In this document: positions 17,079 through 25,455 of the stretch, piece by piece
Layout of the letters: each line of letters begins with the position of its first letter
Position numbering within the stretch: the stretch's first letter is position 1
Assembly (NCBI RefSeq): GCF_008364795.1
Contig: NZ_VTTM01000021.1
Span: 1-43,325 of the forward strand
Length of the DNA: 43,325 nt
Reading direction: 5' to 3'
Origin: Azospirillum oryzae
GTDB taxonomy: Bacteria > Pseudomonadota > Alphaproteobacteria > Azospirillales > Azospirillaceae
Made by a program: the position numbers and the translations under genes
Notes under the pieces: generated by a model
What the model was told of the DNA's origin: nothing
Seen by the model: the letters and a program-made list of their open reading frames with translations, nothing else
The model's database searches: none

Positions 17079-18101
17079 TCACCCCTGCCCGGCGATCCAG
17101 GCCAGCATGTCGGAGACGCCGCGGCGGGCGTCGACCTTCGGCTCCCAGCCCAGCAGGCGGCGGGCCTTGGCGATGTCGGCGACGAAGATGCGCTGGTCGC
17201 TGATGCGCGGCGGCAGCCGCTCGAACCGCATCTCCACCCCGTGCAGCTCCTCCAGCAGGCGGAACAACTCCAGCAGGGACAGGCTGTTGGCCATGCCGCC
17301 GCCGATGTTGAACACCTGTCCCGCCACCGCGTCGGCCCGTTCCACCGCGCTGAAATAGAGGGTCTTCATGTCCTCGGCGTGCAGCACGTCGCGGACCTGC
17401 TTGCCGGTGCCGCTGATGGTGAAGGGATCCTTCAGTTTCCCAAGCCCGGCCTGGACCGCCAGACCGCAGAACCAGCCGACCCAGCCCTGGTCGGCGGTGG
17501 CGTATTGCCGGCCGCCATACATCGAGGAATGGCGGAACACCACGGTGCGCAGCCCGAACACCCGGTGATGGTCCAGCATCATCTGGTCGGCCGCGCCCTT
17601 GGAGGTGCCGTAGGGCGAATGGAAGTCGAGCGGGGCGGTCTCGTCGAAGCCGTTGGGGAAGGCCGGGGCGACGTAGCGGGTCTCCGTCTCCTCGTACGGC
17701 GTCCATTCCAGGTCGCCATAGACCTTGTTGGTCGAGCTGTAGAGCACCAGGGCGTCCGGCGCCGAGCGGCGCACCGCGTCCAACAGGTTGAAGCTGCCCA
17801 GCGCGTTGACCTCGAAATCCAGCCGCGGGTCGGCCAGCGAGGTGGTCATCGCCACCTGCCCCGCCAGATGGAAGACCACGTCGGGCCGCAGTTCCGCCAC
17901 CGCGCGCTGCACGTCGTTGGGATTGCGGATGTCGCCGTGGCGGAACTCGAACTCGCCCTGGCCGCGCAGCCAGTCGAGGTTCAGCGTGCTGCCCCGGCGA
18001 GACAGGTTGTCGAAGACGCAGAGGTCCTCGCCACGCTCCAGAACGGCGGCGGCGAGGTTGCTGCCGAGGAAGCCGCAGCCTCCGGTGATCAGGTAGCGCA
18101 C
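17079..18101 (-). CDS. rfbE: CDP-paratose 2-epimerase (CDP-tyvelose epimerase) RfbE-like
   Basis: 340 residues from a GTG start at 18101 with GGAG seven bases upstream; the longer open frame to 18833 is an artefact over the next gene. Extended SDR: NAD-binding TGGCGFLGSNLA at the N-terminus, VFHLAGQVAMTTSL near residue 75, YSSTNKVYGDLEWTPYEE near 120, and catalytic YGTSKGAADQ near 170. The asparagine in STNKVYG and the long insertion after it are characteristic of the CDP-tyvelose epimerase group, which inverts C2 of CDP-paratose. With rfbF, rfbG and rfbH in the same operon, CDP-tyvelose is the predicted product. The start overlaps the previous gene's stop by 13 bp. A related UDP/GDP-sugar epimerase cannot be fully excluded. 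Confidence 0.8.
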   Translation of the reverse strand: MRYLITGGCGFLGSNLAAAVLERGEDLCVFDNLSRRGSTLNLDWLRGQGEFEFRHGDIRNPNDVQRAVAELRPDVVFHLAGQVAMTTSLADPRLDFEVNALGSFNLLDAVRRSAPDALVLYSSTNKVYGDLEWTPYEETETRYVAPAFPNGFDETAPLDFHSPYGTSKGAADQMMLDHHRVFGLRTVVFRHSSMYGGRQYATADQGWVGWFCGLAVQAGLGKLKDPFTISGTGKQVRDVLHAEDMKTLYFSAVERADAVAGQVFNIGGGMANSLSLLELFRLLEELHGVEMRFERLPPRISDQRIFVADIAKARRLLGWEPKVDARRGVSDMLAWIAGQG

Positions 18102-19057
18102 GGGAGAACTCCGGTATTTTCGGGCAATTTTTCGGGGGGATCGAGGAAGGCCAGGGTCTGCCGCATGCCCTCGTCCAGCGGGGTCGACGCCCGCCAGCCG
18201 AGCCTTGCCGCGGCCTTGCCGGCGTCGGCGACGATGCTCATCACCTCGTCCGGACGGTAGGGCAAGGCGCCCCAGGCCAGGGCGTCGCCGCCATGGCCGA
18301 CGGCACGGGCCGCAGCATCGCCCAGGGCGCGGATGGTGATCGGCGCGCCGGAGCCGAGATTGACGATCTCGCCGGCCGGGAAGTCCGGCAGTTCGGCCAG
18401 CCGCAGGCAGGCCTCGGCAACGTCGCCGACATAGACGTAGTCGCGCAGTTGGCCGCCGGCGGTCAGCTCGGTGCGCCGGCCGTCGCGGCAGGCGCGCAGG
18501 ATCATCGGCACGAATTTCGTGTCGTTCTCCAGCGGGCCGTACATGCCGAAGGGCCGCACCACGGCGAGCGCCAGCCCGTGCGACGCGGCGGTGCCGAGCG
18601 CGGCGAGCGTCGCCGCCGCCTTGGTGATGCCGTAGAGGCTGCGCGGGGCCGGCGGCGCGTCCTCGGCGATCGGATGGTCGGAGGGGCCGTATTCGTAGCA
18701 GGTGCCGACATGGATGAAGCGCTTCACCCCGCCCTGGGCCGCCGCACGCACGAGGTGCAGCGTGCCCTCCAGGTTGGTGCGGACCGACGCCGCCACGTCC
18801 TGGAAGCGGTAATCGACGCCGTAGGCGGCGCAATGGACGATCAGGTCGGGACGCGCGCCGGCCACCGCCGCCGCGATCTCATCCCCCGACGCCGTCAGGT
18901 CGAGCCGCACCGGCTCCGCCGCCACGCCGAGGCGGGCGAGACGCCAGCTGTCGCTGCCCTCCCGGCCGGCGGCCAGCACCGTCCAGCCGGCATGGGCGAA
19001 GCGGGCGGCCACATGGGCGCCGAGGAAGCCGGCGGAGCCGGTGACGAGAACGCGCAT
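18089..19057 (-). CDS. SDR-family NAD(P)-dependent nucleotide-sugar 4-reductase (paratose-synthase-like)
   Basis: 322 residues. N-terminal VTGSAGFLGAHVAARFA, then HCAAYGVDYRFQD near residue 75, the catalytic YGITKAAATL near 140, and a substrate-side VVRPFGMYGPLENDTKF followed by QLRDYVYVGDVAEA. The C-terminal PYRPDEVMSIVADAGKA is typical of enzymes reducing 4-keto-deoxy nucleotide sugars. Sitting directly between rfbH and the RfbE-like epimerase (13 bp after rfbH, 13 bp overlap with the epimerase), it is the best candidate for CDP-paratose synthase (RfbS role). A second, only distantly similar reductase is encoded at the operon's end (13124), so one of the two may make another sugar. Confidence 0.78.
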   Translation of the reverse strand: MRVLVTGSAGFLGAHVAARFAHAGWTVLAAGREGSDSWRLARLGVAAEPVRLDLTASGDEIAAAVAGARPDLIVHCAAYGVDYRFQDVAASVRTNLEGTLHLVRAAAQGGVKRFIHVGTCYEYGPSDHPIAEDAPPAPRSLYGITKAAATLAALGTAASHGLALAVVRPFGMYGPLENDTKFVPMILRACRDGRRTELTAGGQLRDYVYVGDVAEACLRLAELPDFPAGEIVNLGSGAPITIRALGDAAARAVGHGGDALAWGALPYRPDEVMSIVADAGKAAARLGWRASTPLDEGMRQTLAFLDPPEKLPENTGVLPCAT

Positions 19058-19070
19058 CGCCCGGCGGCCC

Positions 19071-20441
19071 TCAGCCGGCCGTCCGCGCCCGGACGAAGCC
19101 GCGGATGACGTCCAGCATGTAGTCGATGTGGGCGGCGGTCAGGCCCGGATAGACGCCGATCCACAGGGTGCGGGCGGTGACGACGTCGCTGTTGGTCAGC
19201 TCGCCGACGACGCGGTGCGGGCGGCCCTTCATGTAGGGCTGGCGCAGCAGGTTGCCGCCGAACAGCTGGCGCGTGCCGATGCGGGCGCGGGTCAGCTCGC
19301 GCGTCAGCTCGTCGCGGCTGAAGGGGGCGTCGGCCGCCACCGTGATGGGGAAGCCGAACCAGGACGGGTCGCTGTTCGGCGTCGCCTCCGGCAGGATCAG
19401 CATGTCGGCCAACTCGGCCATCCCGGCCTTCAGCCGGGCGAAGTTGACCTTGCGCGCCTCGATGAAGCCTTCCAGCCGATCCATCTGGCCCAGCCCGACC
19501 GCCGCCTGCATGTCGGTGATCTTCAGGTTGTAGCCGAGATGGGAGTAGATGTACTTGTGATCGTAGCCGTGCGGCAGGTCGCCGAGCTGCCAGTTGAAGC
19601 GCTGCTTGCAGGTGTTGTCCTGGCCCGGCTGGCACCAGCAGTCGCGGCCCCAGTCGCGGAAGGATTCCAGCGAGCGCTTCAGCTTGGCGTTGCTGGTGAA
19701 GACCGCCCCGCCCTCGCCCATCGTGATGTGGTGGGCCGGGTAGAAGCTGAGGGTGCCGACGTCGCCGAAGCTGCCGACCAGCTTGCCGTCATAGCGGGCA
19801 CCCAGCGCGTCGCAGCAATCCTCGACCACCCACAGCCCGTGCTTCTCGGCGACGCGGGTGACGGCGGCGAGGTCGAAGGGGTTGCCCAGCGTATGGGCCA
19901 GCATGATGCCGCGGGTGCGCGGGGTCACCGCCTCTTCCAGCAGCCGCATGTCCATGTTGTAGGTCGGGATGTCGACGTCGAGGAAGACCGGGACCATCCC
20001 GTTCTGCAGGATCGGGTTCACCGTGGTCGGGAAGCCGGTGGCGCAGGTGATGATCTCGTCGCCAGGATTCAGCGCGCGGTCGCCCAGCAGCGGCGAGGTC
20101 AGCGCGGTCAGCGCCAGCAAATTGGCCGACGAGCCGGAATTGACCGTCAGCACGTTGCGCGCGCCGAGGAACTCGCCCAGACGCTTTTCGAAGGCGTCGT
20201 TGAAACGGCCGGTGGTCAGCCAGAAATCGAGGGCGGAATCCACCAGCAGCGCCATCTCCTCGCCGCCATAGACCTTGCCGCTGACGGGGACCGGCGAGCG
20301 CGCCGGGTCGAAGGGGCGGTCGGCATGGGCGACCTCCGCATATTCGGCCACCAGATCGAGGATCCGGCGGCGCAGGTCTTCCCGGCGATCCGCCGAACCG
20401 GCCGGCGAAGAGGTGGCCGGCGAAGAGGGGGAGGAGGTCAT
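19071..20441 (-). CDS. rfbH: CDP-6-deoxy-4-keto-glucose 3-dehydrase (E1) RfbH
   Basis: 456 residues. This enzyme removes the C3 hydroxyl from CDP-4-keto-6-deoxyglucose using PMP and a [2Fe-2S] cluster, with a reductase partner supplying electrons. The aminotransferase fold is intact, but the usual PLP lysine is replaced by histidine in FYPAHHITMGEGG (H237/H238), the known hallmark of this dehydrase. The iron-sulfur ligands are present with exact family spacing C-x57-C-x1-C-x7-C at C210, C268, C270 and C278 (DCWCQPGQDNTC). The N-terminal 20 residues are Ser/Pro-rich and dispensable-looking. It is the committed step to 3,6-dideoxy sugars and sits between rfbG (47 bp) and the SDR at 18089 (13 bp). 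No RfbI-type reductase gene is visible in the window. Confidence 0.95.
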   Translation of the reverse strand: MTSSPSSPATSSPAGSADRREDLRRRILDLVAEYAEVAHADRPFDPARSPVPVSGKVYGGEEMALLVDSALDFWLTTGRFNDAFEKRLGEFLGARNVLTVNSGSSANLLALTALTSPLLGDRALNPGDEIITCATGFPTTVNPILQNGMVPVFLDVDIPTYNMDMRLLEEAVTPRTRGIMLAHTLGNPFDLAAVTRVAEKHGLWVVEDCCDALGARYDGKLVGSFGDVGTLSFYPAHHITMGEGGAVFTSNAKLKRSLESFRDWGRDCWCQPGQDNTCKQRFNWQLGDLPHGYDHKYIYSHLGYNLKITDMQAAVGLGQMDRLEGFIEARKVNFARLKAGMAELADMLILPEATPNSDPSWFGFPITVAADAPFSRDELTRELTRARIGTRQLFGGNLLRQPYMKGRPHRVVGELTNSDVVTARTLWIGVYPGLTAAHIDYMLDVIRGFVRARTAG

Positions 20442-20488
20442 GACGGTCTCACGGAAGAAACGGTGATGCGAAAAGGACGCCGGACGCC

Positions 20489-21571
20489 TCAGACGGCCGG
20501 CCGGGCCTCGTTATACGCAAGAAGCTGGGCGGACATAAGGGCGGGGATGTCCTGGCCGCGGCCATAGGCGCGATACCACTCGACGGTGCGGGCCAGCGTC
20601 TCCGCCAGATCCCAGCGCGGCGCCCAGCCCAGCCGCTGCCGCGCCTTGGAACAGTCGAGCGCCAGGAAGCGGTTCTCGTGCGGGCCGGCCGGGCCGCTGT
20701 TGTCGACCCAGGCGGCGCCGTCGCCCCACAGCGAGGCCAGCCGGTCGGCCACCCAGTGGACCGGGCGGGCGCTGCCCTCGGCCGGGCCGAAATTCCAGCC
20801 TTCGGCATGGGTCGCCGGCTCGGTCCAGGCGGCTTCCGCCAGCATCAGGTAACCGTGCAACGGGTCGAGCACATGCTGCCAGGGCCGGGTGGAATGGCGG
20901 TTGCGCACCACCGCCGGACGGCCGTCCAGGAAGGCGCGGATCAGGTCGGGGACCAGACGGTCCTCCGCCCAGTCGCCGCCGCCCACCACGTTGCCGGCGC
21001 GGCCCGACACCAGGGCGACCGGGCTGTCCCCCGGCGGGAAGAAGGACTGGCGGAAGGCGGCGGTCACCAGCTCCGCGCAGCCCTTGCTGTTGCTGTAGGG
21101 ATCGCGGCCGCCCATCGGCTCGTTCTCGCGATAGCCCCAGACCCACTCGCGGTTCTCGTAGCATTTGTCGCTGGTGACGTTGACCACCACGCGCACGCTG
21201 TCGATCCGGCGCACCGCGTCGAGCAGATGCACCGTGCCCATGACGTTGGTGGCGTAGGTCTCCACCGGGTCGCGGTAGGAGCGCAGGACCAGCGGCTGGG
21301 CCGCCATGTGGATCACGATGTCGGGACGGGCGGCGGACAGCGCCGCCGCCAGCCGGTCGCGGTCGCGGATGTCGGCGATCTCGCTGCGGTGCAGCCGGTC
21401 GCGCAAGGCCGCCGCCTCGAACAGGCTGGGGGTGGTCGGCGGCTCCAGCGCATAGCCGGTGACGCGCGCGCCCATGGCGGAGAGCCAGAAGCCGAGCCAG
21501 CTTCCCTTGAAGCCGGTGTGGCCGGTCAGGAAGACCGACTTGCCGGACCAGAACGACGCAGTCGCAGCCAT
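20489..21571 (-). CDS. rfbG: CDP-glucose 4,6-dehydratase RfbG
   Basis: 360 residues from ATG at 21571; an in-frame GTG at 21583 is an alternative, while the open frame to 21658 runs over rfbF. Extended SDR with NAD motif TGHTGFKGSWLGFWL, HMAAQPLVLRSYRDP near residue 82, SDKCYENREWVWGYREN near 130 and catalytic YSNSKGCAEL near 160. The GFKGSWL and DKCYENREW stretches are specific to CDP-glucose 4,6-dehydratases. It converts CDP-glucose to CDP-4-keto-6-deoxyglucose, the substrate of RfbH encoded 47 bp downstream. It begins 8 bp after the rfbF stop, consistent with coupled expression in the cytoplasmic nucleotide-sugar pathway. Confidence 0.95.
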   Translation of the reverse strand: MAATASFWSGKSVFLTGHTGFKGSWLGFWLSAMGARVTGYALEPPTTPSLFEAAALRDRLHRSEIADIRDRDRLAAALSAARPDIVIHMAAQPLVLRSYRDPVETYATNVMGTVHLLDAVRRIDSVRVVVNVTSDKCYENREWVWGYRENEPMGGRDPYSNSKGCAELVTAAFRQSFFPPGDSPVALVSGRAGNVVGGGDWAEDRLVPDLIRAFLDGRPAVVRNRHSTRPWQHVLDPLHGYLMLAEAAWTEPATHAEGWNFGPAEGSARPVHWVADRLASLWGDGAAWVDNSGPAGPHENRFLALDCSKARQRLGWAPRWDLAETLARTVEWYRAYGRGQDIPALMSAQLLAYNEARPAV

Positions 21572-21579
21572 CGGAGCGG

Positions 21580-22350
21580 TCACCAGGTTTTCCAGGGCGG
21601 GTTGCCGGCGGTCCACAAATCCTCCAGCAGACGCTTGTCGCGGATGGTGTCCATGCACTGCCAGAAGCCGTCATGCTTCCAGGCGTGCAGCTGGCCGTCC
21701 TCGACCAGGCCGCGCAGCGGCTCCTGCTCCCACATGGTGTCGTCGCCGTCGATATAGCGGCCGACCGTCGGCGACAGCACGAAGAAGCCGCCGTTGATGC
21801 GGGCGCCGTCGCCCGGCAGCTTTTCCTGGAAGGCAGAGATGCGGTCGCCCTCCAGTTCGACCACGCCGTAGCGGCCGGGCGGATGCACCACGGTCATGGT
21901 GGCGGCGCGGCCATGCGCCTTGTGGAAGGCGACCGAGGCGGAGATGTCGACGTTGCCGACGCCGTCGCCATAGGTGAGGCAGAAGGCCTCCTCCCCCTCC
22001 AGATAGGGCAGCACGCGCTTGATGCGGCCGCCGGTCAGGGTGGACTCGCCGGTCTCGACCAGCGTGATCCGCCAGGGTTCGGCAAGGCGGCGGTGGACCT
22101 CGACCGTGTTTGTCCGCAAGTCGATGGTCACGTCCGAATTGTGCAGGGAGTAGCTGGAGAAATACTCCTTGATCGCATAGCCCTTGTAGCCCAGGCAAAT
22201 GACGAAGTCATTGATGCCATGCGAGGAATAAATCTTCATGATGTGCCAGAGGATCGGCTTGCCACCGATCTCCACCATCGGCTTGGGCCGCAGGTCCGTT
22301 TCCTCGGAGAGCCGCGTTCCAAGGCCGCCGGCAAGTATTACAGCTTTCAT
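21580..22350 (-). CDS. rfbF: Glucose-1-phosphate cytidylyltransferase RfbF
   Basis: 256 residues starting at MKAVILAGGLGTRLSEE (ATG 22350); the longer frame to 22401 adds 17 residues with no better start, and 256 is the usual length. The N-terminal pyrophosphorylase loop GGLGTRLSEET and the substrate lysine in RPKPMVEIGGKPIL are present, as are LTYGDGVGNVDI and NGGFFVL. It makes CDP-glucose from CTP and glucose-1-phosphate, the first step toward CDP-3,6-dideoxyhexoses. GAAGAG lies upstream of the start. A 124-bp gap separates it from the FkbM gene upstream, so it may have its own promoter. Confidence 0.95.
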   Translation of the reverse strand: MKAVILAGGLGTRLSEETDLRPKPMVEIGGKPILWHIMKIYSSHGINDFVICLGYKGYAIKEYFSSYSLHNSDVTIDLRTNTVEVHRRLAEPWRITLVETGESTLTGGRIKRVLPYLEGEEAFCLTYGDGVGNVDISASVAFHKAHGRAATMTVVHPPGRYGVVELEGDRISAFQEKLPGDGARINGGFFVLSPTVGRYIDGDDTMWEQEPLRGLVEDGQLHAWKHDGFWQCMDTIRDKRLLEDLWTAGNPPWKTW

Positions 22351-22474
22351 TTCCTGCAGCTCTTCCAATTCAGGAGTGGACCAGGGCAGAGTATTAAGCA
22401 ATTTGTGAAAAAACGGTCAAGCACAGGCGCTCGGGAGCCTGCATGGACTCCAAAGGTCACGGCGGAGAGTTGCC

Positions 22475-23284
22475 TTACCGCCACCAGGCATGATCGTCGG
22501 TGATCTCGGGATCGGGAATGTGGATGTCGCTGTCCGGCGGCAGGGCGACGAGGTTGACGGCGCCCACCCCGTCGAACACGTCGTCGGGGTTCCCGGCGAA
22601 GTTGCCGGGGTCGAACAGGCGGGCGGTGTGCCACCACACCCGGTAGCCCATCGACCGGATCAGCCCGATCAAGGCGGGCGAGCGGTCGCGCCGGTCGTTC
22701 TCCACATACAGCACCGGCCGGTGGCCCGATATCAGCCCGCCGGCCCCGCGCAGCACCGCCTCCTCCATGCCCTCCACATCGGCCTTCAGCAGGCGGCAGG
22801 ACGGCAGGTCGAGGCTGTCCAGCGTCACCAGCGGGACCAGTTCGCCATGGTCCCAGCCGCCGAGGCCGAGGGCGCCGAAATTGTTGGAGCGGCTGGGGTC
22901 GAGCGTCGGCACCCGGATGGATCCGGCCTCGCTCCCCACCGCCATGCGCCGGGTCCGCACATTGGCGATGCCGTTCAAGGCCAGATTGGCGGAGAGCAGG
23001 TTGAACAGCATCTCCTGCGGTTCGAAGGCGACGACGGACCCGGACGGCCCGACCATGCGGGCCAGCGGCAGGGTCTGGGCGCCGATGTTGGCCCCGACCT
23101 CCACCACAACGTCGCCGGGACGCAGGATGGAGCGGAACACCGCCACCTCATGCTCGGCATATTCGCCGTAGAGATCGAGGGAGCGGCCGACATACCGGTC
23201 GTTGCGGTTGTAGACCATCAACCCGTGGCGGCAGGGCCGCATGCGGTTGAAGCCGCCTTCCAGATCCACCGGCCCGCCGATCAT
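22475..23284 (-). CDS. FkbM-family SAM-dependent methyltransferase
   Basis: 269 residues from ATG at 23284, preceded by GGAGACGAG; the longer frame to 23443 enters the divergent promoter region and is unlikely. The SAM-binding motif I is VVEVGANIGAQTLPLA near residue 65, with VAFEPQEMLFNLLSANLALNG cut here to its core FEPQEMLF near 90 and the FkbM-type VTLDSLDLPSCRLLKADVEG core (LLKADVEGMEE) near 165. FkbM proteins often O-methylate sugars in surface polysaccharides. It is the first gene of the minus-strand operon and is divergent from asnB; the substrate is unknown. Confidence 0.82.
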   Translation of the reverse strand: MIGGPVDLEGGFNRMRPCRHGLMVYNRNDRYVGRSLDLYGEYAEHEVAVFRSILRPGDVVVEVGANIGAQTLPLARMVGPSGSVVAFEPQEMLFNLLSANLALNGIANVRTRRMAVGSEAGSIRVPTLDPSRSNNFGALGLGGWDHGELVPLVTLDSLDLPSCRLLKADVEGMEEAVLRGAGGLISGHRPVLYVENDRRDRSPALIGLIRSMGYRVWWHTARLFDPGNFAGNPDDVFDGVGAVNLVALPPDSDIHIPDPEITDDHAWWR

Positions 23285-23517
23285 CGGTCTCGTCTCCACC
23301 CTGCCTGCCCCGCCCTGCCCGATCCAGGCCCCACAGCCCATGGCACTTGCTGTAATCCAAAGCCGGAACCGGACGCCACGACTTTCCACCCGCGCGACTT
23401 TCCGCCCACGCGGCCCGTCACCGCATCTCCGGCATTTCGCCATGGCACAGGACCGGGGGAGGCGCTACACCTAGCCCCCGTCGCCACCTTCGGCAGTCCC
23501 CTCGGGAGAGCAGCCCC
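23285..23517. promoter_or_regulatory. Divergent promoter region between fkbM/rfb operon and asnB
   Basis: This 233-bp region separates two divergent transcription units. It contains a tandem motif CGACTTTCC(A/G)CCC at 23379-23391 and 23395-23407, offset 16 bp, which could be a regulator site. A ribosome site GGGAGAG lies seven bases before the asnB ATG. I did not find a convincing sigma70 box pair. Confidence 0.45.
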
Positions 23518-25455
23518 ATGTGCGGTTTCGCCGGCTTCGCCGGACCCGGCGGCGAGCGCGACCTCGCCGTCATGACCAGCATCATCCGCCACCGCGGCCC
23601 CGACGACGACGGCGTCTATGCCGACCGCGGCCAAGCCGACCATGCCGGCGCGCTGCCGGTCCATCTGGGCTTCCGCCGCCTCGCCATCATCGACATCGAG
23701 GGCGGCCACCAGCCGATGGCGACGGCCGACGGCGACCTCGTCATCGTCTACAACGGCGAGATCTACAACGCGCCCGAACTGCGCCGTGCGCTGGAGCAGG
23801 CCGGCCACCGGTTCGTCACCGACCATTCCGACACCGAGGTGCTGCTGCACGGCTATCGGGAATGGGGCCTGGACATGCTGGAGCGGCTGAACGGCATGTT
23901 CGCCTTCTGCCTCCACGACCGCCGCCGGGGCCGGCTGGTGTTCGGCCGCGACCGCTTCGGCAAGAAGCCGCTGTTCTATGCCGAGACCGCCGACGGGCTG
24001 GTCTTCGCGTCGGAGGCCACCGCCGTCCTGTCCCACCCGTCGGTGCCGGACGGGCTGGACCGCACCGCGCTGGTCAAATATTTCGCCTACGGCTTCATCC
24101 CGGCGCCGCTGACCGCCCATGCCGCGGTGCGCAAGCTGCCGGGCGGCTGCAGCATGGTCTACGACCTGACCAGCCGGCGGCTGTCGGTCAGCCGCTACTG
24201 GGAATACCGGATGGTGGTGGACGACCAGCCGCCGGGCGGTCCCGACCAGTGGGCGGAGGAGCTGCGCGAACTGCTGGACCGCGCGGTGGAACGCCGCATG
24301 CTGAGCGACGTGCCGGTCGGCTTCTTCCTGTCCGGCGGCATCGACAGCGCCGCCATCGTGGCGCTCGCGGCACGCCACCGCGACCCGGCGTCGATGAAGA
24401 CCTTCACCATCGGCTTCGACGAGCCTAGCTTCGACGAGAGCGGATATGCCGCCGACGCGGCGCGCCATTACGGCACCGACCATGCCTGCCGCACGCTGAA
24501 CCTCGACACCGCGGCGGGGATGCTGCCGGAGTTGCTGGGCCGGCTGGACGATCCGATCGCCGACCCCTCCATCCTGCCGACGCATCTGCTGTCGCGCTTC
24601 GCCCGCGAACGGGTGACGGTGGCGCTGACCGGCGACGGCGGCGACGAGCTGTTCGCCGGCTACGACACCTTCGACGCGCTGCGCACGGCGCGGCTCTACC
24701 ACCATGCCGTCCCCCGCCCGCTGCACCGGCTGGCGGAGGCGGTGGCGCACCGGCTGCCGCGCTCGGACCGCAACATGAGCTTCGACTTCAAGCTGCGCCG
24801 GGCGCTGCGCGGACTGGGGCACCGGCCGGCGCACTGGATGCCGGCGTGGCTGGGTCCGGCCTCGGTGGAGGAGGTGTCGCGGCTGTTCGGCACCGACCTC
24901 TCCGCCGACGAACTGTATGACGAGGCCGACGCCCTGTGGCGGTCGGGCGCCAGCCGGCACGACGTCGACCGCTCCATCGAGTTCTACGGCCGCTTCTATC
25001 TGGGCGAGAACCTTCTCATCAAGGCCGACCGCGCCAGCATGTTCTGTTCGCTGGAAACGCGCTCGCCCTTCCTCGACCGCGACCTCGTCGCCTTCGTCAG
25101 CCGCCTGCCGGCCGGCGTGAAGCTGCAGCCGAACGGCATCCGGGGCGGCACGCGGAAATGGATCCTGAAGAAGGCGATGGCGCCGCTGCTGCCGCCGGCG
25201 ATCCTGTCGCGGCCCAAGAAGGGCTTCGGCATCCCCTTGAGCCGCTGGCTGCGCCACCTGCCCCAGCCGCCGCTGGAGACCGCGGCGCGCATCGGGGTTG
25301 ACGGCGCCTGGCTGGCCGCCCGCTGGGACGAGCACCGCAGCGGACGGGCCGACCACCGCGGCCTGCTGTGGGCCTGGACCGCACTCGCCACCGCGCTGGA
25401 CCGCCCGGCCAAAACCCCGGCACCGCCCCTGGCACCGATGGAAACCGCCGCATGA
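23518..25455 (+). CDS. asnB: Asparagine synthase (glutamine-hydrolysing), AsnB type
   Basis: 645 residues. Class II glutamine amidotransferase domain at the N-terminus with catalytic Cys2 in MCGFAGFAG, RHRGPDDDG near residue 28 and YNGEIYNAPELR near 80. The synthetase (PP-loop) domain begins near 210 with the ATP motif FFLSGGIDSAAIVAL near residue 270 and LTGDGGDELFAGYDTF near 370. Such AsnB paralogues frequently occur in polysaccharide and exosortase loci, where they may amidate a sugar acid or glycan instead of supplying asparagine; here it begins a two-gene unit with a membrane protein and faces the rfb operon. The preferred reading is a glycan-locus amidotransferase, but a housekeeping role is possible. 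The ATG overlaps nothing upstream; its stop overlaps the next possible start (ATGA). Confidence 0.9.
   Translation: MCGFAGFAGPGGERDLAVMTSIIRHRGPDDDGVYADRGQADHAGALPVHLGFRRLAIIDIEGGHQPMATADGDLVIVYNGEIYNAPELRRALEQAGHRFVTDHSDTEVLLHGYREWGLDMLERLNGMFAFCLHDRRRGRLVFGRDRFGKKPLFYAETADGLVFASEATAVLSHPSVPDGLDRTALVKYFAYGFIPAPLTAHAAVRKLPGGCSMVYDLTSRRLSVSRYWEYRMVVDDQPPGGPDQWAEELRELLDRAVERRMLSDVPVGFFLSGGIDSAAIVALAARHRDPASMKTFTIGFDEPSFDESGYAADAARHYGTDHACRTLNLDTAAGMLPELLGRLDDPIADPSILPTHLLSRFARERVTVALTGDGGDELFAGYDTFDALRTARLYHHAVPRPLHRLAEAVAHRLPRSDRNMSFDFKLRRALRGLGHRPAHWMPAWLGPASVEEVSRLFGTDLSADELYDEADALWRSGASRHDVDRSIEFYGRFYLGENLLIKADRASMFCSLETRSPFLDRDLVAFVSRLPAGVKLQPNGIRGGTRKWILKKAMAPLLPPAILSRPKKGFGIPLSRWLRHLPQPPLETAARIGVDGAWLAARWDEHRSGRADHRGLLWAWTALATALDRPAKTPAPPLAPMETAA

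Noticed and set aside
23281..25356. 691-residue minus-strand frame over asnB
   Set aside because: Antisense shadow; asnB has all catalytic motifs on the plus strand.
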